A DNA stretch of 64,000 nucleotides from Rhizobium albus. GTDB lineage: Bacteria; Pseudomonadota; Alphaproteobacteria; Rhizobiales; Rhizobiaceae. The DNA lies in assembly GCA_030160035.1 (NCBI GenBank), contig BSNO01000001.1, forward strand, positions 1,488,001 through 1,552,000. The letters are read 5' to 3'. A program made the translations under genes and the position numbers. Within the stretch, counting starts at the first letter, position 1. Every line of letters begins with the position of its first letter. Of the stretch, positions 1 through 11,417 are shown piece after piece. The notes below the pieces were generated by a model. That model ran no database searches and was not told the origin of the DNA. It saw only the letters and a program-made list of their open reading frames with translations.

Positions 1-434
1 TATGCATGCGCGAACTCGACTTCCACAATCTCATGACGACGATGAGCATCACCAAGACCAGCTTCTACGTTTCCGGCGACGTGCCGCTCCTGGAAAAACT
101 TGCGGCGGTCGTGGCTCTGGTCACGGTCGGCGCGGCGGTTGTCATAGCGGGGCTTCGTCATGCGCGGCAGTTCATCGCAGGGCTGCGCGGGCTCCACCTG
201 CCGGCAGTGGGCGTCCTGGCTGCGGGTTTGTCCATCATCGCGGCCAAGACGCTCGACGGCCTGCCGCGCAAGCTTGAAGGCCTCGGCATTGATCTCGGTG
301 CCAGCGCTGCGGTGGTTTCGACCGGGATCGAGGAAGTGATCGAGCTCGGCATCCCGCTGTTCCTGATGTGCGCGGTGCTCGCCTTCTTCCCGCGGCGCCA
401 CCCGCAGACCCCTGAGCGAGGCGCCGCAAGGTGA
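1..434 (+). CDS. Membrane protein of unknown function, 5' end cut by the window
   Basis: The reading frame is open to the first base, so this is probably the C-terminal part of a longer protein; the first in-frame ATG is at base 6. About 142 residues are visible. They contain three hydrophobic stretches that look like transmembrane helices, near residues 31-50, 66-82 and 112-128, and end in a basic, proline-rich tail. The stop overlaps the GTG start of ttcA (GTGA), so the two are probably translated together. I recognise no catalytic motif and cannot name a function. Confidence 0.6.
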   Translation, partial: CMRELDFHNLMTTMSITKTSFYVSGDVPLLEKLAAVVALVTVGAAVVIAGLRHARQFIAGLRGLHLPAVGVLAAGLSIIAAKTLDGLPRKLEGLGIDLGASAAVVSTGIEEVIELGIPLFLMCAVLAFFPRRHPQTPERGAAR

Positions 435-1282
435 GTGCGATCGAAGCGATTGCCGGCGACTACCCTCCGATCATGGCGAATGCGCCTTCGTCGGTGACGT
501 TCAACAAGCTGCGCAAGCGGCTGTTGCGGCAGACGCGCCAGGCGATCGAGGATTTCCAGATGCTGCGGCCCGAAATGGGCACGACGCGTCCGCGCTGGCT
601 CGTCGCGCTTTCGGGCGGCAAGGATTCCTATGCGCTGCTGGCCGTCTTGAGCGAATTGCAGTGGCGCGGGCTTCTGCCGGTCGACCTCATCGCCTGCAAT
701 CTCGACCAAGGCCAGCCGAACTTTCCCAAGAACGTGCTGCCGGAGTTTCTCACCCGCAACGGCATTGCGCACCGGATCGAATATCGCGACACCTATTCGG
801 TGGTGAAGGAGAAGGTGCCGGAAGGGGCCACCTATTGCGCGCTGTGCTCACGCTTGAGGCGCGGCAATCTCTACCGCATCGCGCGTGAGGAAGGCTGCGA
901 GGCGCTAGTGCTCGGCCATCATCGCGACGATATCCTCGAGACGTTTTTCCTCAACCTCTTCCACGGCGGCAAGCTGGCGGCGATGCCGCCGAAGCTCCTA
1001 AACGACGAAGGCGACCTTCTGGTGCTGCGCCCGCTCGCCTATTGCGCCGAGGACGAGCTGGCGAAATTCGCCAGCGCCATGGAGTTTCCGATCATTCCCT
1101 GCGACCTCTGCGGGTCGCAGGACGGGCTTCAGCGCAATGCGATGAAGGCGATGCTTTCCGACATCGAACGGCGCATGCCGGGCCGCAAGGACACGATGCT
1201 GAAGGCGTTGGCCAATGCGCGGCCGTCGCATCTGCTCGACCCGAAGCTCTTCGATTTCGGCGCGATCAATCCGCCGGCCTGA
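431..1282 (+). CDS. ttcA: tRNA 2-thiocytidine(32) synthetase TtcA
   Basis: TtcA is an iron-sulfur dependent PP-loop enzyme that thiolates cytidine 32 in the tRNA anticodon loop using ATP and a persulfide donor. Visible are the PP-loop SGGKDS at residues 61-66 and the two CxxC pairs typical of the TtcA group, CALC (136-139) and CDLC (224-227), which together supply the cluster cysteines. Length 283 aa fits the family. The GTG start at 431 overlaps the stop of the preceding membrane protein gene; an ATG at 473 is an alternative start that would remove 14 residues without touching the PP-loop. Confidence 0.93.
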   Translation: MSAIEAIAGDYPPIMANAPSSVTFNKLRKRLLRQTRQAIEDFQMLRPEMGTTRPRWLVALSGGKDSYALLAVLSELQWRGLLPVDLIACNLDQGQPNFPKNVLPEFLTRNGIAHRIEYRDTYSVVKEKVPEGATYCALCSRLRRGNLYRIAREEGCEALVLGHHRDDILETFFLNLFHGGKLAAMPPKLLNDEGDLLVLRPLAYCAEDELAKFASAMEFPIIPCDLCGSQDGLQRNAMKAMLSDIERRMPGRKDTMLKALANARPSHLLDPKLFDFGAINPPA

Positions 1283-1290
1283 GGATTTTT

Positions 1291-1328
1291 GAGTTTGGGC
1301 CAAGCGCTTGCACGCTTGGCCCAAACTC
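1291..1328. terminator. Strong 16-bp hairpin between convergent ttcA and curlin-repeat gene
   Basis: Two perfect 16-base arms (1291-1306 and 1313-1328) enclose a 6-base loop, 8 bases after the ttcA stop and 28 bases after the curlin gene stop. On the plus strand a T-run precedes the hairpin instead of following it, so neither direction has the usual downstream U-tract. A bidirectional terminator or 3'-end stabiliser is the likely role. Confidence 0.6.
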
Positions 1329-1356
1329 TGTTCAGCAAGCAGAGAAGATCCCGGGA

Positions 1357-3084
1357 TTACTGGCTAATCGCGGCGATATTGCCATTACCTGTCTGGGTGA
1401 GGGCAGCTACGTTGCCCGCGCTCGACTGGATAACCGCCATCTGGTTCATGTTTCCGTTGGTGTCGGCGGTCAGCGTATTGCGGTCGCCGCTCTGAGAGAC
1501 GTTGAAAAGATTGCCATCCCCAGTGATCGACAGCGTCGCGCCGTTGTCGAAGCCGGATTGGCCGAGAAGGCCACCCGGGGCATTGGCGGCAACCAGGTTC
1601 AGCGAAGCGCCCGAGAAGGTGCCGACGCCATTGTCGTTGCCATTGATCGTCAGCAACGCCGTATGGAAGCCGATACCAGTCTGTTGGATGGTCGCGTTGT
1701 TGCCGTCGCCGTCGATGCGCAATGTTGCGCCCGAGTCGGATGTATCCTGGCGAATGCCGACTGCGTTGCTGGAACCGACAATTTCCAGATAAGCCAGATT
1801 GTCATCGCCGTTTTGACGGATCGCAGACGGGTTGCCAGCAATGGTGTTGCTGCTGTTGTCATCCCCGATGATGCGGATACCGGCGTCGTTGTTGTCGCCC
1901 GACTGGCCGAAGAAGACAATGTTGCTGTCACCATCGACATACATGCCGAGGCTGTTGTCGTCGCCGGACATGGTGCCGGATGCTGTATTGAACGCGCCCA
2001 GTTGCGCGAAGCCGGAGACGTTGCGGTTTCCAATTTCCGTGCGGGTGAGGGCATTGTTCGTGCCGACCTGCAGGACTGTTGCCTCGATTGCGCCGACCGA
2101 ACCTGCGAGTGCGGCGAATGCCGTCGTGCCGTTGTCCGTCCCAAACTGAGACACGGTAGCCGAGTTCGCAGTGCCCACGCCACCCACCGTGTTGGTCTGA
2201 TCGATGAGCGTGAGAATGTTGCCTGTTCCGTCGGCCTGACGCACCGTTGCTTGGTTGCCGCCAATCTGGCGAATTGTCTCAACGGTATTGTCAGAGCCCG
2301 AGCCGCGGATGCCAACAGCGACTTGACCGACGAAAGCCGAGTTGTCTGCTCCTGTCTGCTGGATCGTCGTGACGATATTACGCTCGCCACCCTGCTGCAC
2401 TTCGGCATCGTTTCCCGTGCCGATCTGCTCGATGGCACGCGCTGTACTGGTGGCGTTGCCGATCAGATTTTCCGTGCCAATTTGCCCAATGTTCACGCTA
2501 TTGGTTGCGCCATTCGCAGAGTTCGATTGATACACGAACGACACGGTATTGGCGCCTTCACCACCCTGGACGATCGCAATCGTATTGGTCGGTCGGGTTT
2601 CGACGATCGTTGTCGAAGCGCTCAATTGAGAGAAACCACCGACGGCGTTTCCGTTGCTTGACTGCTCGATCGATGCCTCATTGCTGTCGCCCCGGCCCGA
2701 GAATGTCGTTGCGCCCTGCTGCACGCGCAAACCGTTCTGAAGCCCTACAGTGTTGTTATTGCCGCTCTGATCGATCGTCAGGCTGTTCTGGTTGCCACGC
2801 TGTGTCAGGTTCCGTGCGGCCGAGCCAATGAGTGCGCCGGCAAAGTTGTTGTCGCCGCTTTGCGTGATGCTGGCGTCATTGTCGTTGCCGACCTGGGTCA
2901 GACGCGTTTCATTTTGTTGACCACCGCTCTGATCGACAAGCGCCTCGTTGTCGTTGCCAACGGCAACAGCGAAGCCAGTGTCAACGCCTTGCTCGATGAA
3001 GGCCTCGTTTGACTGAGCGAGGGCAAAGTCTGTTGCAAAGCCCAGTGCAGTAGCTGCAAGCAGCAACGTCTTGATCGATTGCAT
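1357..3084 (-). CDS. Very large secreted curlin-repeat (functional amyloid-like) protein
   Basis: A 575-residue protein starting at 3084, where ATG follows a GGGA-type binding site by about 7 bases; the frame remains open upstream but without a signal. An N-terminal signal peptide ends near ALAQ (about residue 23). Nearly all of the rest is made of roughly 20-25 imperfect units rich in Gln, Asn, Gly and Ser of the form Q-x-G-x-x-N-x-A-x-x-x-Q, the pattern of curlin repeats that stack into amyloid fibres. Classical CsgA has five repeats in about 150 residues, so this is several times longer. No csgB, csgE, csgF or csgG is in the window. The protein ends on a repeat (AAISQ). Adhesion or biofilm matrix is the likely role, by inference. 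Confidence 0.8.
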   Translation of the reverse strand: MQSIKTLLLAATALGFATDFALAQSNEAFIEQGVDTGFAVAVGNDNEALVDQSGGQQNETRLTQVGNDNDASITQSGDNNFAGALIGSAARNLTQRGNQNSLTIDQSGNNNTVGLQNGLRVQQGATTFSGRGDSNEASIEQSSNGNAVGGFSQLSASTTIVETRPTNTIAIVQGGEGANTVSFVYQSNSANGATNSVNIGQIGTENLIGNATSTARAIEQIGTGNDAEVQQGGERNIVTTIQQTGADNSAFVGQVAVGIRGSGSDNTVETIRQIGGNQATVRQADGTGNILTLIDQTNTVGGVGTANSATVSQFGTDNGTTAFAALAGSVGAIEATVLQVGTNNALTRTEIGNRNVSGFAQLGAFNTASGTMSGDDNSLGMYVDGDSNIVFFGQSGDNNDAGIRIIGDDNSSNTIAGNPSAIRQNGDDNLAYLEIVGSSNAVGIRQDTSDSGATLRIDGDGNNATIQQTGIGFHTALLTINGNDNGVGTFSGASLNLVAANAPGGLLGQSGFDNGATLSITGDGNLFNVSQSGDRNTLTADTNGNMNQMAVIQSSAGNVAALTQTGNGNIAAISQ

Positions 3085-3457
3085 GTCTGATCCCTGATTT
3101 TGAGCGGCAGCCATCAGCCGCCTAATTGGCCGAACGCGGCATCCGAATGATGCAGCGGCTTTGTTAGGAGCTAGGCAGCAGGGATCGTTGCCATGTATTG
3201 CCGTGCAATACATGGCAAACGCAAATTACAAATCGCACGCATTCAAACCCTGAAGAGTATAAATGCATACAATCATGATATGATGACGCTCCCCAGCGCT
3301 CTTCTCTAGCTTCCAGAGAGCAAAATAGAGATGGTTTATGAAGTGTTAATGAATGGCGCGAAAACGCTGTGGGTGAGTGAAAAAATGATACTGACTAGCA
3401 AATTGTTCTCGCATTAGACGCACTACGTGCAAAGAAATCTGGAGTGGATCCAGGTTA
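3085..3457. other. 373-base AT-rich leader upstream of the curlin-repeat gene
   Basis: No gene is supported here. The stretch lies between the stop of the second exporter and the curlin-repeat start, both on the minus strand. It is clearly richer in A and T than its neighbours and holds a 27-base palindrome at 3190-3216. A weak CTGGA/TCCAG hairpin just beyond the exporter stop (about 3437-3451) could end exporter transcription. No consensus promoter can be placed with confidence. Confidence 0.5.
3190..3216. promoter_or_regulatory. 27-base palindrome, candidate operator of the curlin-repeat gene
   Basis: Perfect 12-base inverted repeats (GCCATGTATTGC and its complement) are separated by 3 bases. 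The element lies 106-132 bases upstream of the curlin-repeat start. No T-run follows on either strand, which argues against a terminator. The spacing and symmetry fit a dimeric regulator site; the regulator is not identifiable from sequence. Confidence 0.5.
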
Positions 3458-4741
3458 TCAATCCACCGGCCTGACGAAGAGCTTGCCCCGTTCGGTGATG
3501 AGTACGATCATCAGTGCGATGCCGCCGAAGCCTGAGAAGGCCAGCGAGAGCGGGATGAGCGTGCCGTTGAAGGCCTGGCCGATCATGCCGCCGAGCAGCG
3601 CGCCGCCGGTGAACGAAATGACGCCGATGACCGAGGATGCGGTGCCGGCAATGTGGCCGAGCGGCTCCATGGCGATGGAGTTGAAGTTGTTCGCCACCAG
3701 CCCGAAGGACAGCATGCAGCAGGCAAGCAGAATGTTCGCCACATAGAAATTCGGGATGCCGAACAGGCTGAGAACGAGCAGGATCGCTCCGAAGCTCATC
3801 ATGGCGATCAGGGCGCCGTGGGAGATGAGGCGCATGCCGTAGCGCTGCACGTAGCGGCCGTTGAGGATCGACGTGATCGCCATGCCGACGGCGCTGAGCG
3901 CAAAGCCGAGCGCGAACCAGTCGCCCATGCCGTAGATCGAATCGTAGACCTGCTGGATCGACACGATGAACGAGAAGAGCGCACCGAAGAGCAGCAGCGA
4001 GCCGAGCGTGTAGCCGACGGCGAGGCGCGAACGGAACACTTCGCCGAACGCGTAGACGAGGCCCTTGAACGACAGTTCGATGCGTTCGGCGACCGGCAGC
4101 GTCTCCTTGAGGCGGAAGCCTGTCCAGCCGGCAAAGAGGAAGGCGGCGGCGCCCAAGAAGGCGAAGATCGCCTGCCATTCCGCAACCAGCAGGATCGCCT
4201 GGCCGACCGCGGGTGCCATGATCGGCACGATCATGAACACGGTGAAGACATAGGACATGACGCGCGCCATGTCGCGGCCGCCATAGCAATCGCGCACGAT
4301 GGCCGTGACGATGATGCGCACCGACGCTGCCCCGATGCCCTGGATGAGGCGCAGCACCAGCAGCGTGTTGAAATCATCGACGAAGAGCACGGCCAGCGAG
4401 GCAGCCGCGTAGACTGCGATGCCGGGAAGCAGGACGGGCCTGCGGCCGAAGCGATCCGACAGCGGGCCGAAGAGGATCTGGGCGAGCCCGAAGCCGAGAG
4501 CGAAGACGGTGATGACGGCCTGACGGTCGTTCTCGTTGACGACGCCGAGCGCCTCGCCGATGGCGGGGAGCGCCGGCAGCATGATGTCGATCGACAGCGC
4601 GATGATCGAGGTGAGGGCGGCGGCGAGCCCGATGAACTCGTAAAAGCCGATGCCGGCCCGGTCCGATCCGTTGAGCGCAGCCGGGGCCGGACTGGTGGTC
4701 GAAGCGGCGGCAGCGCGGCCGATGGGAGAATTCTCGTTCAT
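3458..4741 (-). CDS. MFS multidrug exporter, Bcr/CflA type (copy 2)
   Basis: A 427-residue major facilitator with about 12 hydrophobic segments. It carries the drug:proton antiporter signature of this group: LSIDIMLPALPAIG in helix 1, GPLSDRFGRRPVLL in loop 2-3, and RLIQGIGAASVRI in helix 4. The start at 4741 (MNENSP) lies 13 bases after the stop of the very similar upstream gene; upstream in-frame codons fall inside that gene. It probably exports drugs or small toxic metabolites using the proton gradient; the substrate cannot be read from sequence. The two genes look like a tandem duplication that has since diverged. Confidence 0.88.
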   Translation of the reverse strand: MNENSPIGRAAAASTTSPAPAALNGSDRAGIGFYEFIGLAAALTSIIALSIDIMLPALPAIGEALGVVNENDRQAVITVFALGFGLAQILFGPLSDRFGRRPVLLPGIAVYAAASLAVLFVDDFNTLLVLRLIQGIGAASVRIIVTAIVRDCYGGRDMARVMSYVFTVFMIVPIMAPAVGQAILLVAEWQAIFAFLGAAAFLFAGWTGFRLKETLPVAERIELSFKGLVYAFGEVFRSRLAVGYTLGSLLLFGALFSFIVSIQQVYDSIYGMGDWFALGFALSAVGMAITSILNGRYVQRYGMRLISHGALIAMMSFGAILLVLSLFGIPNFYVANILLACCMLSFGLVANNFNSIAMEPLGHIAGTASSVIGVISFTGGALLGGMIGQAFNGTLIPLSLAFSGFGGIALMIVLITERGKLFVRPVD

Positions 4742-4754
4742 GGGACGATCCGGA

Positions 4755-6032
4755 TCATAATCTTGAAAAGAGGCGGCCGCGTTCGGCGACCAGCACGAGA
4801 ACGAATGCGATGAAGGACACGGCACAGAAGCCTGCGACCAGTGGCAGCGCGGTGCCGTTATAGAGCTGGCCGATCAGCGCGCCGATCAGGCCGCCCCCTG
4901 CCGTCTGGAGGAAGCCGAGGACGGAGGATGCGGTGCCGGCCACATGGCCGAGCGGCTCCATGGCGAGCGCGTTGAAGTTTGCGCCGATCCAGCCGAACTG
5001 GAACATGGCCGCGATGAAGAAGACGAGGAAGAGCCAAAGGGGCAGGGTGCCCACAAGTGACGCGAGCAGCCAGACGAAGCAGACCGACATGAAGCCGACA
5101 AGGGCGCCATGGGACAGGGTGCGCATGCCGAAGCGGCCGACGAGGCGCGAATTGATGAAGGACGAGAGCGCCATGAAGGTTGCGACCAGCGCGAAGACGG
5201 CCGGGAACCAGACACCGAGGCCGTAGACTTCGACAAAGATCTGCTGCGCGGAATTCAAGAAGCCGAACATTGCGCCGAAGACCGCCGCGGTGGCAAAGGC
5301 ATAGCAGACCGACATGCGGTTCGACAGCACGATGCGGAAGGCTTCCATGATCTTGCCGAAGCGCAATTCCCGGCGATCGGCCGGCTTCAGCGTCTCGGGC
5401 AAGCGAAGGGCGACCCATGCCAGCACCGCAAGTGCGACGAGCGCGATGAACACAAAGATCAGGTGCCACTCGCCAAAGAACATGATCAACTGACCGAAGC
5501 CTGGCGCCAGGACCGGCACGACCATGAACACCATCATGACGATCGACATGATCTCCGCCATCTGGCGGCCGCCGAAAACATCGCGCACCAGCGTGACGGC
5601 GATGACGCGGGTCGCTGCGGCTCCGATGCCTTGCGCCATGCGCAGCAGCAGCAGCATTCCGAAGCTCGTCGAGAGGGCAGCGAGGCCCGCGCAGATGGCG
5701 TAGATGACGATGCCGATGAGCAGCGGCTTGCGGCGCCCGAAGCGATCGGCGATCGGCCCGAAGAAGAGCTGGGCGCCGCCGAAACCGACCACATAGGCGG
5801 ACAGAACGAGCTGGCGTTGATTGGCATCGGCGACGCCGAGCGATTCGCCGATCTGCTGAAGGCTCGGCAGCATGATGTCGATCGACAGCGCGTTGAGCGC
5901 CATCAGCGAGGCGACCATCGCGATGAATTCCATCCGCGACAGAGGCGGCGGTGGTCCGGCGGGCGCCGGTGGCGCAGCGACGGCATCTCGCGATGCGGCA
6001 TGGGTTGCCGATCGTATCGGTTGGTCGTCCAT
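4755..6032 (-). CDS. MFS multidrug exporter, Bcr/CflA type (copy 1)
   Basis: A 425-residue paralogue of the next gene downstream. It shows LSIDIMLPSLQQIG in helix 1, GPIADRFGRRKPLL in loop 2-3, RMAQGIGAAATRV in helix 4 and the shared AMEPLGHVAGTASSVLG motif in the C-terminal half. The start at 6032 (MDDQPI) has a GAGG site about 6 bases upstream. The N-terminus has a proline/alanine-rich cytosolic extension of about 35 residues. The pair forms a two-gene transcription unit; a dimer is conceivable but not typical for MFS proteins. Confidence 0.88.
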   Translation of the reverse strand: MDDQPIRSATHAASRDAVAAPPAPAGPPPPLSRMEFIAMVASLMALNALSIDIMLPSLQQIGESLGVADANQRQLVLSAYVVGFGGAQLFFGPIADRFGRRKPLLIGIVIYAICAGLAALSTSFGMLLLLRMAQGIGAAATRVIAVTLVRDVFGGRQMAEIMSIVMMVFMVVPVLAPGFGQLIMFFGEWHLIFVFIALVALAVLAWVALRLPETLKPADRRELRFGKIMEAFRIVLSNRMSVCYAFATAAVFGAMFGFLNSAQQIFVEVYGLGVWFPAVFALVATFMALSSFINSRLVGRFGMRTLSHGALVGFMSVCFVWLLASLVGTLPLWLFLVFFIAAMFQFGWIGANFNALAMEPLGHVAGTASSVLGFLQTAGGGLIGALIGQLYNGTALPLVAGFCAVSFIAFVLVLVAERGRLFSRL

Positions 6033-6210
6033 GGGAACCTCGGGTGCCGAAAGGCGAAAGACCCGAGGCGTGCGCAACGCGGCACGGACGGGCGACAGGT
6101 GCAGAAAAATGCTGCGAGCGCGAAGAGACTAGCCGGGATCGGCATCAACGCAACCGGAAATCGTCCGGCAATGGATGAACGATCTGTATCGAAGGATCAC
6201 CCAAAACGAT

Positions 6211-6240
6211 GAAAGCCGCGGCGGGCGCGGCTTTCGGATC
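6211..6240 (-). terminator. Rho-independent terminator after grxD
   Basis: A perfect 10-base stem (GAAAGCCGCG, arms 6211-6220 and 6226-6235) with a 5-base loop lies about 25 bases past the grxD stop. On the minus strand it is followed within a few bases by TCGTTTT. It closes the purine-bolA-grxD transcription unit. Confidence 0.75.
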
Positions 6241-6261
6241 AGTCGATGGAGCTAGACGGGC

Positions 6262-6597
6262 TCAGGCGTTGCTGCGAACCGCGACGCCCTTGTCGGCAAA
6301 ATGCGACTGCAGTTCCTGGTTCTGGAACATCTCGCGGATAATGTCGCAGCCGCCGACGAATTCGCCCTTTACATAGAGCTGCGGGATCGTCGGCCAGTTG
6401 GAGTAGTCCTTGATGCCCTGGCGCAGATCGGCATCGGCCAGCACGTTGATGCCTTTGTAGTCGACGCCGACATAGTCGAGAATCTGCACGACTTGGCCGG
6501 AGAAACCGCATTGCGGGAACTGGGGCGTGCCCTTCATGAAGAGGACGACGTCGTTGGTCTTCACTTCATTGTCGATGAAATCGTTGATCGCGCTCAT
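6262..6597 (-). CDS. grxD: Monothiol glutaredoxin Grx4/GrxD
   Basis: A 111-residue monothiol glutaredoxin with the CGFS active site (PQCGFSG, near residue 32) and the [17 protein letters not shown] segment for glutathione binding. CGFS glutaredoxins hold a glutathione-ligated [2Fe-2S] cluster and pass it on or sense iron status, usually with a BolA protein. The bolA gene lies just upstream on the same strand, which supports that pairing. The 133-base gap between them holds no gene. Confidence 0.95.
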   Translation of the reverse strand: MSAINDFIDNEVKTNDVVLFMKGTPQFPQCGFSGQVVQILDYVGVDYKGINVLADADLRQGIKDYSNWPTIPQLYVKGEFVGGCDIIREMFQNQELQSHFADKGVAVRSNA

Positions 6598-6730
6598 GAG
6601 AATGTCCTTCGTTTGCCGGTCGAGGCGCCGGCAACGGATTGGTGTCGGTGGCCTCTAGATAGGAGATCGGGCAGGGCTTGTCGAGTTTGCGCGCAAGGCG
6701 GCGATCAGACGAAGCTGTATCTTTGCCCCG

Positions 6731-6964
6731 TCAGTCCGGGGCGCTGGTCTGCAATGCGAGTGCATGAAGCACGCCGCCCATGTTGCCCTTTAGCGCGTTG
6801 TAAACCATCTGGTGCTGCTGCACGCGGTTCTTGCCGCGAAAGCTCTCCGAGACGACTTCGGCGGCATAGTGATCGCCGTCGCCGGCGAGGTCACGGATCG
6901 TTACGCGCGCATCCGGAATGCCTTCCTTGATCATTTTCTCGATGTCACCGGCACTCATCGGCAT
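6731..6964 (-). CDS. BolA-family protein
   Basis: A 77-residue BolA/YrbA-type protein. The family core is visible: ARVTIRDLAGDGDHYAAEVVSE followed by RVQQHQMVYNALKG with the conserved histidine used for cluster binding together with a CGFS glutaredoxin. The first ATG at 6964 has AGGAG at a good distance; a second ATG two codons later is less well placed. It lies between purL and grxD. It likely forms a [2Fe-2S] heterocomplex with GrxD. Confidence 0.92.
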   Translation of the reverse strand: MPMSAGDIEKMIKEGIPDARVTIRDLAGDGDHYAAEVVSESFRGKNRVQQHQMVYNALKGNMGGVLHALALQTSAPD

Positions 6965-7009
6965 GGGTGAGGGTCTCCTTGTTCGACGTCGGCCAGGATA
7001 GGCGACGGG

Positions 7010-9256
<2,247 letters not shown>

Positions 9257-9301
9257 CTCGGATCTGTCGGCGTCGGTTAAGCGAGGTGATCGGGGCGATG
9301 A

Positions 9302-9721
9302 TCAGGCGGATGTCCCGCAGGAGGCGTCGCCGCTGGCGAAGCGCGCGATATCGCCGCGGATGCGGGAACCGGCAGCGCCATCGAGCAGCGGGCCGAAACT
9401 CGTCACGGTTCCGGCGGCGCCGGAGGCCTGGACGACCAGAAGCGGCCTGCCGCCGAAATCGCCGCGGGGAACCAGGAGGAAGCGCGGCTGGCCGGAGAAA
9501 GAATTGAGTTCGTTGGCGAAGCTGTAGCTGGCAAAGACCGGATCGCGGCTGGCAAACCAGCAGCGGTGGGCCGCGATCGCCACCTGCTCCATGTTGCGCA
9601 GTGCCGCGCTCTTTTCAGAGGCTGCGGCGGCCGCAGCCGGCACTTCGGCCGAAGGCTCCGACTGGCAGGCGGCAAGCAGAGCAAGTGCTGCGATCAGGGC
9701 AAGGCGCGGGGCAGACATCAT
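9302..9721 (-). CDS. Small lipoprotein of unknown function between purQ and purL
   Basis: A 139-residue protein with a lipoprotein signal: a short hydrophobic segment followed by the lipobox LAAC with Cys at about position 19. An Ala-rich linker precedes a globular domain with one internal and one near-terminal cysteine. The ATGATGA junction couples it to the end of purQ. Its position between purQ and purL suggests co-transcription but no purine role is visible. I do not recognise the family. Confidence 0.75.
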   Translation of the reverse strand: MMSAPRLALIAALALLAACQSEPSAEVPAAAAAASEKSAALRNMEQVAIAAHRCWFASRDPVFASYSFANELNSFSGQPRFLLVPRGDFGGRPLLVVQASGAAGTVTSFGPLLDGAAGSRIRGDIARFASGDASCGTSA

Positions 9722-10392
9722 GCCGCGACGGCACCGAGAGCGGCTTCGAAGAGCGGGCGACCATCGGCACCGCCATGGGCGGATTCGATGAGATTTTCCG
9801 GATGCGGCATCAGGCCGAGCACATTGCCGCTTTCGTTGACGAGACCGGCGATGTCGTTGAGCGAGCCATTCGGGTTCGTGCCTTCGGCGTAGCGGAAGAC
9901 GACTTGGCCTTGACCCTCGATGCGCGCCAGCGTGTCGGGATCGGCAAAGAAGTTGCCGTCGTGATGGGCAACCGGGCAGCGGATGATCTGGCCCTTGGTG
10001 TAGAGGCTGGTGAACGCCGTCTCGGTGTTGACGACCTCGAGCTTCACTTCGCGGCAGACAAACTTCAGCGAGGCGTTGCGCATCAGCGCGCCGGGCAGAA
10101 GGCCCGCTTCCAGCAGGATCTGGAATCCGTTGCAGACGCCGATGACACGCGTGCCACGCGCCGCTGCGTCGCGCACCGCCTGCATGACGGGCATGCGCGC
10201 GGCGATCGCGCCGCAGCGCAGGTAGTCGCCATAGGAGAACCCGCCCGGGATCACGATCAGGTCCACATCGGCGGGGATCGTGGTTTCCGTCTGCCAGACC
10301 GTGACGGGTGGCGTGCCCGATATCTTGGTCAGCGCCGCGATCATGTCGCGGTCGCGATTGAGGCCCGGGAGGATGATGACGGCTGACTTCAT
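9718..10392 (-). CDS. purQ: FGAM synthase glutaminase subunit PurQ
   Basis: A 224-residue class I glutamine amidotransferase that supplies ammonia to PurL. The nucleophile elbow GVCNGFQ (Cys near residue 87) and the late catalytic HPE (MPHPENLIE) are both present. The start at 10392 ([10 protein letters not shown]) matches the family; the longer frame runs back into the divergent kynA gene and is not real. PurS, its usual neighbour, lies 4 kb away, so purQ must be transcribed from the short gap before kynA or through that block. Confidence 0.95.
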   Translation of the reverse strand: MKSAVIILPGLNRDRDMIAALTKISGTPPVTVWQTETTIPADVDLIVIPGGFSYGDYLRCGAIAARMPVMQAVRDAAARGTRVIGVCNGFQILLEAGLLPGALMRNASLKFVCREVKLEVVNTETAFTSLYTKGQIIRCPVAHHDGNFFADPDTLARIEGQGQVVFRYAEGTNPNGSLNDIAGLVNESGNVLGLMPHPENLIESAHGGADGRPLFEAALGAVAA

Positions 10393-10515
10393 GGGAACGT
10401 CCGGATCGGTGGAAGGACTTCGCACCGCTTCTAGAACATGGGAGCTGTGAAGGCGAGGGTATTGCGGCGGTTTCTTGTGGCGAATATGCCTGAATGCGGC
10501 ATTTCGGAGCAGCGC

Positions 10516-11355
10516 ATGACGAACGACCAGGACAGCCGCGTCGAAGCGGGCATCGACCTCGATTTCACCGATCGCATGTCCTATGGCGACTATCTGCAGC
10601 TCGATACGCTGCTTTCGGCGCAAAAACCGCTGACGAGCGAGCCTGACGAGCCGCTCTTCATCGTGATCCACCACGTGCAGGAACTGTGGATATCGCTGAT
10701 CCTGCACGAACTGGATTTTGCGATGGCCGCGATAAGGCAAGATCGGCCGGGCGTCGCCTTCAAGGCGCTTGCCCGCGTGGCGCGCATCCAGGAGCAGTTG
10801 GTCTCGGCCTGGGACGTGCTTTCCACCATGACGCCCTCCGACTACCTGACGTTTCGCGCCGCACTTGGGCAATCGTCCGGGTTCCAGTCTCACCAGTACC
10901 GGATGATGGAGATGAAGCTCGGCGCCAAGGACGAGAAGATGCTCGCGCCGCACCGCCACCACGCCGAGCACCATGCGCGCCTGCAGGCGGCGTTCAAGGC
11001 GCCGAGCCTCTACGACGAGGCGATCGCGCTTCTGGCGCGGCAGGGCCTGCCGGTGCCCGACGCGCTTCTCAACCGCGATTTCTCCCGTAATCACGCCTAT
11101 AGCGAGGCGCTGCGCGACACCTGGCTAACGGTCTACCGCAACACGGACCGCTATTTCGAGCTCTACGAGCTGGCGGAAAAGCTCGTCGATGTGGAGGACA
11201 AGTTCCAGCAATGGCGCTTCCGCCACATGAAGACCGTGCAGCGCATCATCGGCTTCAAGCAGGGCACCGGCGGCTCATCCGGCGTCGGCTACCTCAAGAC
11301 GGCACTCGACCGCTCGTTCTTTCCGGAACTGTGGGACGTGCGCACGGCGCTTTGA
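10516..11355 (+). CDS. kynA: Tryptophan 2,3-dioxygenase KynA
   Basis: A heme enzyme that opens the indole ring of L-tryptophan to N-formylkynurenine. The start at 10516 has GGAG five bases upstream and gives 279 residues, the normal size. Key residues: His52 in [11 protein letters not shown] (distal substrate-binding His), His237 in [14 protein letters not shown] (heme ligand) and the GTGGSSG loop near 250. No kynB or kynU is nearby. It is oriented away from purQ. Confidence 0.94.
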   Translation: MTNDQDSRVEAGIDLDFTDRMSYGDYLQLDTLLSAQKPLTSEPDEPLFIVIHHVQELWISLILHELDFAMAAIRQDRPGVAFKALARVARIQEQLVSAWDVLSTMTPSDYLTFRAALGQSSGFQSHQYRMMEMKLGAKDEKMLAPHRHHAEHHARLQAAFKAPSLYDEAIALLARQGLPVPDALLNRDFSRNHAYSEALRDTWLTVYRNTDRYFELYELAEKLVDVEDKFQQWRFRHMKTVQRIIGFKQGTGGSSGVGYLKTALDRSFFPELWDVRTAL

Positions 11356-11417
11356 GGGTCTTGTTGCTCTGCCGTTTGCACTTCGACCTGCACCCGCTGC
11401 AGTCTCCTTTATCATTG

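Noticed and set aside
1042-2661. A 539-codon plus-strand frame across ttcA and the curlin gene
   Set aside because: It overlaps two supported genes, has no binding site and no family motif. Its repetitive look is the complement of the curlin repeats.
3653-6212. Two long plus-strand frames antisense to the exporters
   Set aside because: Charged, low-complexity products typical of the complement of membrane-protein genes.
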